In this document: in pieces, positions 62,399 to 64,000 of the stretch
Layout of the letters: each line of letters starts with the position of its first letter
How positions within the stretch are numbered: the stretch's first letter is position 1
Assembly: GCF_008087625.1 (NCBI RefSeq)
Contig: NZ_CP042997.1
Coordinates: 6,324,001-6,388,000, forward strand
Length of the DNA stretch: 64,000 nucleotides
DNA from: Aquisphaera giovannonii
Lineage (GTDB): Bacteria > Planctomycetota > Planctomycetia > Isosphaerales > Isosphaeraceae
Reading direction: 5' to 3'
Translations under genes and position numbers: made by a program
Notes under the pieces: model-generated
Databases searched by the model: none
What the model was told of the DNA's origin: nothing
Seen by the model: the letters and a program-made list of their open reading frames with translations, nothing else

Positions 62399-63937
62399 AT
62401 GTCTCGTGGGCTTCGCGTGCCGGCCCGTCTGCCGGCGTCTTTCGTGATGGCCGTCCTCGCCGGGGTCGTCGCGGCCGGCGGACCGGGACTCGACCCGCAG
62501 CCGGGCCTTCCCGGCGCGGTGATGAAGCCTCCGGCCTGGCTCGGGGCGGGGTCACCCTTCGATGTCGGGGCCTTCTTCCGACAGGTGCCGGACGATCGTA
62601 ATGCGGCGGCTCTCTACCTCGACGCCCTCTTCGAGTTCGACCCCGCGATGGCCGTCTGCTTCCCGCCCGGTGCAGAAAGGGACCGCCGCGAGGCGGCGGC
62701 GAGGCTCCGCAGCCGGCACTTCGGCGAGCTCCTGACCGCCCGGCAGAACGATGCCGGCTCGGTGTCGGCCGAGCAGATCGATGCGGTGGCGGGGGCCTAC
62801 GACGAGGGCTTCGCGAAGCTCGCACGGGCCCAGGAGCGGCCGGACTGCGTCTTCGACTCCGGGCTGGACATCACCGCGCAGATTCCCCACGCCACGGCGG
62901 CCCGCCAGGTCGCCCGCATCGCCGCCCTGCGGGCACGACGGCAGTTGGAGCAGGGGAGCCTGATCCACGCGTCGCGAGAGCTGTCGCGGGTGCTCCGCCT
63001 GGCGCGGGACCTCGTCCCGAGAGGTCCCCTCGTCACGGATCTGGCGTCGATCGGCGTGGAGCGGACCGCGGTCGATGAGATCGCGATGCCGCTGCTCGCC
63101 GACCGGAACCTGACGGTGTCGCATTGCGATCGCCTCCTGGGGATCCTCGTCGAGCACGACGCGAAGTCCATCGACCGCTACGCCGAGGGGCTCCGTGCCG
63201 AGTATGTCTTCTCTCGCGGCACGCTCCGCGCCCTGGTGCAGGACCAGGACCGGCTCCGCCGCGACTGGAAGGCGCTGGGCGGCGACCCCGGCCCGTCGAT
63301 CGCCGCCGCGATCGCCGAGCCGCAGTTGATCTCCGTGCTCGCGGGGGGCGGCGCGGCACCGAAGGCCCTGGCGGCGGATGGGCCCGGGGCACGGCCCGCG
63401 TCGCTTCGAGCCGCCGCGGACCTCGACGCGGCGATGGCCCGCATGCCGCCCGAGGAGCTGGCCCGCCAGGAAGCCCTGCTGGGGGCCTTCTTCCGCGACC
63501 GCCTCTCGCTGGCGGAGATGCCCTACGCGGAGCGGATGCGGCGGCTCGACTCGATGCCGCCCGTCTTCGTCGCGGACGACGTCTACACGAGGGTCACGAA
63601 GGGCCTCACGTCGGGCGCCTTCGGGGCCGCCATCGCCTCCATGGCGTTCCACCAGGCGAGGCTGCGCGACGCCATCGGCCTGGTCGCGGTCCGACGCTGG
63701 CAGCTCCGCCACGACGGCCAATCGCCGCCCTCCCTCGACGCCGCCGCGAAGGACGCCGGACTGGTTTCCGTGCCCGTCGATCCCTACTCCGGCGGCCCCG
63801 TCCGCCTGGCTATCATCGCGGGCCGGCCGGTCGTCTACTGCGTCGGCGGAGACGGCCAGGACGGCGGCGGCCGGGCCGAGGCGAAGGTCCACCAGCGCGA
63901 GGGGGACGTCATCCTCCGCATGCCCGAATCGAGATGA
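62399..63937 (+). CDS. Secreted hypothetical protein (planctomycete-type)
   Basis: 512 residues from the ATG at 62399 (MSRGLRVPARLPASF); a GTG at 62387 is also in frame. A signal peptide (ASFVMAVLAGVVAAGGPG) is followed by a helical domain: FFRQVPDDRNAAALYLDALFEFDPAM, AARQVARIAALRARRQLEQGSL, and a late segment VRRWQLRHDGQSPPSLDAAAKDAGLVSVPVDPYSGGPVRL. The last segment resembles the end of other planctomycete exported proteins with the DPxSGGP motif. I do not recognise a function. It is monocistronic, after the secDF hairpin. Confidence 0.72.
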   Translation: MSRGLRVPARLPASFVMAVLAGVVAAGGPGLDPQPGLPGAVMKPPAWLGAGSPFDVGAFFRQVPDDRNAAALYLDALFEFDPAMAVCFPPGAERDRREAAARLRSRHFGELLTARQNDAGSVSAEQIDAVAGAYDEGFAKLARAQERPDCVFDSGLDITAQIPHATAARQVARIAALRARRQLEQGSLIHASRELSRVLRLARDLVPRGPLVTDLASIGVERTAVDEIAMPLLADRNLTVSHCDRLLGILVEHDAKSIDRYAEGLRAEYVFSRGTLRALVQDQDRLRRDWKALGGDPGPSIAAAIAEPQLISVLAGGGAAPKALAADGPGARPASLRAAADLDAAMARMPPEELARQEALLGAFFRDRLSLAEMPYAERMRRLDSMPPVFVADDVYTRVTKGLTSGAFGAAIASMAFHQARLRDAIGLVAVRRWQLRHDGQSPPSLDAAAKDAGLVSVPVDPYSGGPVRLAIIAGRPVVYCVGGDGQDGGGRAEAKVHQREGDVILRMPESR

Positions 63938-64000
63938 CACGCGGGCGGCGGGGGCACGGCCGCCCGGCTCCCCCTTGTGGGTGTCCTGCGGCGGCCGTAG

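Noticed and set aside
59143-62400. Minus-strand open frame of 1085 codons opposite secDF
   Set aside because: Low-complexity shadow; secDF on the plus strand is certain.

Overview
The window is high-GC DNA (roughly 70% by eye) that looks like a chromosomal segment of a planctomycete, most likely a member of the Isosphaeraceae (inference; there is no rRNA here to settle it). The evidence is a combination of families typical of that phylum: a DUF1559 pseudopilin-like protein with its H-x9-DG C-terminal motif, a DUF1592/DUF1552 cytochrome-type pair, a TIGR03067 domain, a redoxin-cytochrome fusion, large Ser/Thr kinases fused to WD40 or to AAA/TPR modules, an ECF sigma factor beside a kinase, HEAT-repeat proteins, Uma2 genes and a GxxExxY gene. 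No tRNA, rRNA, CRISPR array, phage or transposase gene was found.

Layout. 1-9.6 kb: the start of a redoxin/cytochrome c protein (cut by the window edge), a kinase-WD40 protein, a TlpA-TIGR03435 fusion, a UV-damage endonuclease, a sirtuin and small unknown genes. 9.7-13 kb: a C69 dipeptidase, a two-gene module of unknown function and an HD-domain hydrolase. 13-19.4 kb: an RND efflux adaptor/pump operon on the minus strand, divergent from a GntR/FCD regulator and a lone ABC ATPase, with one AT-rich palindrome inside both predicted promoters. 19.5-31 kb: a zinc-ribbon-like protein, a polysaccharide-lyase-like protein, a DUF1592-DUF1552-HEAT operon, a two-component system, a DUF1559 protein and a lipoprotein. 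31-40.3 kb: a 29-bp-arm palindromic repeat, a RmlC-like epimerase, argH with a visible promoter and dyad, lysA, a HEAT protein with a degenerate receiver domain, a sigma-54 activator, a solitary DNA methyltransferase and a HigB/HigA-like toxin-antitoxin pair. 40.3-48.7 kb: an AhpD-like protein, an alpha/beta hydrolase with a phasin-like partner, a 1421-residue kinase/AAA protein with its ECF sigma factor, a small secreted Gly/Tyr/Pro-rich protein and a precorrin-2 dehydrogenase-like protein. 48.7-54.2 kb: duplicated Uma2 genes, a four-ACT aspartokinase, a GxxExxY nuclease-like gene enclosed by inverted repeats, and argG. 54.2-64 kb: a membrane TPR/TIGR03067 protein, a TPR protein with two RNA-polymerase alpha-CTD-like modules, then tgt-yajC-secDF and a final unknown secreted protein.

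The core metabolic content is lysine (lysC, lysA) and arginine (argG, argH) biosynthesis plus the conserved tgt-yajC-sec group. The accessory content is concentrated in pockets that look less GC-rich than their surroundings: 11.4-12.3, 39.4-40.3 and 52.2-52.9 kb. The most unusual structures are the inverted-repeat-bounded GxxExxY unit at 52216-52899, the TPR/twin alpha-CTD protein at 56012-57352, the exported pseudo-receiver protein at 34939-37221 and the shared operator at 17768-17781.
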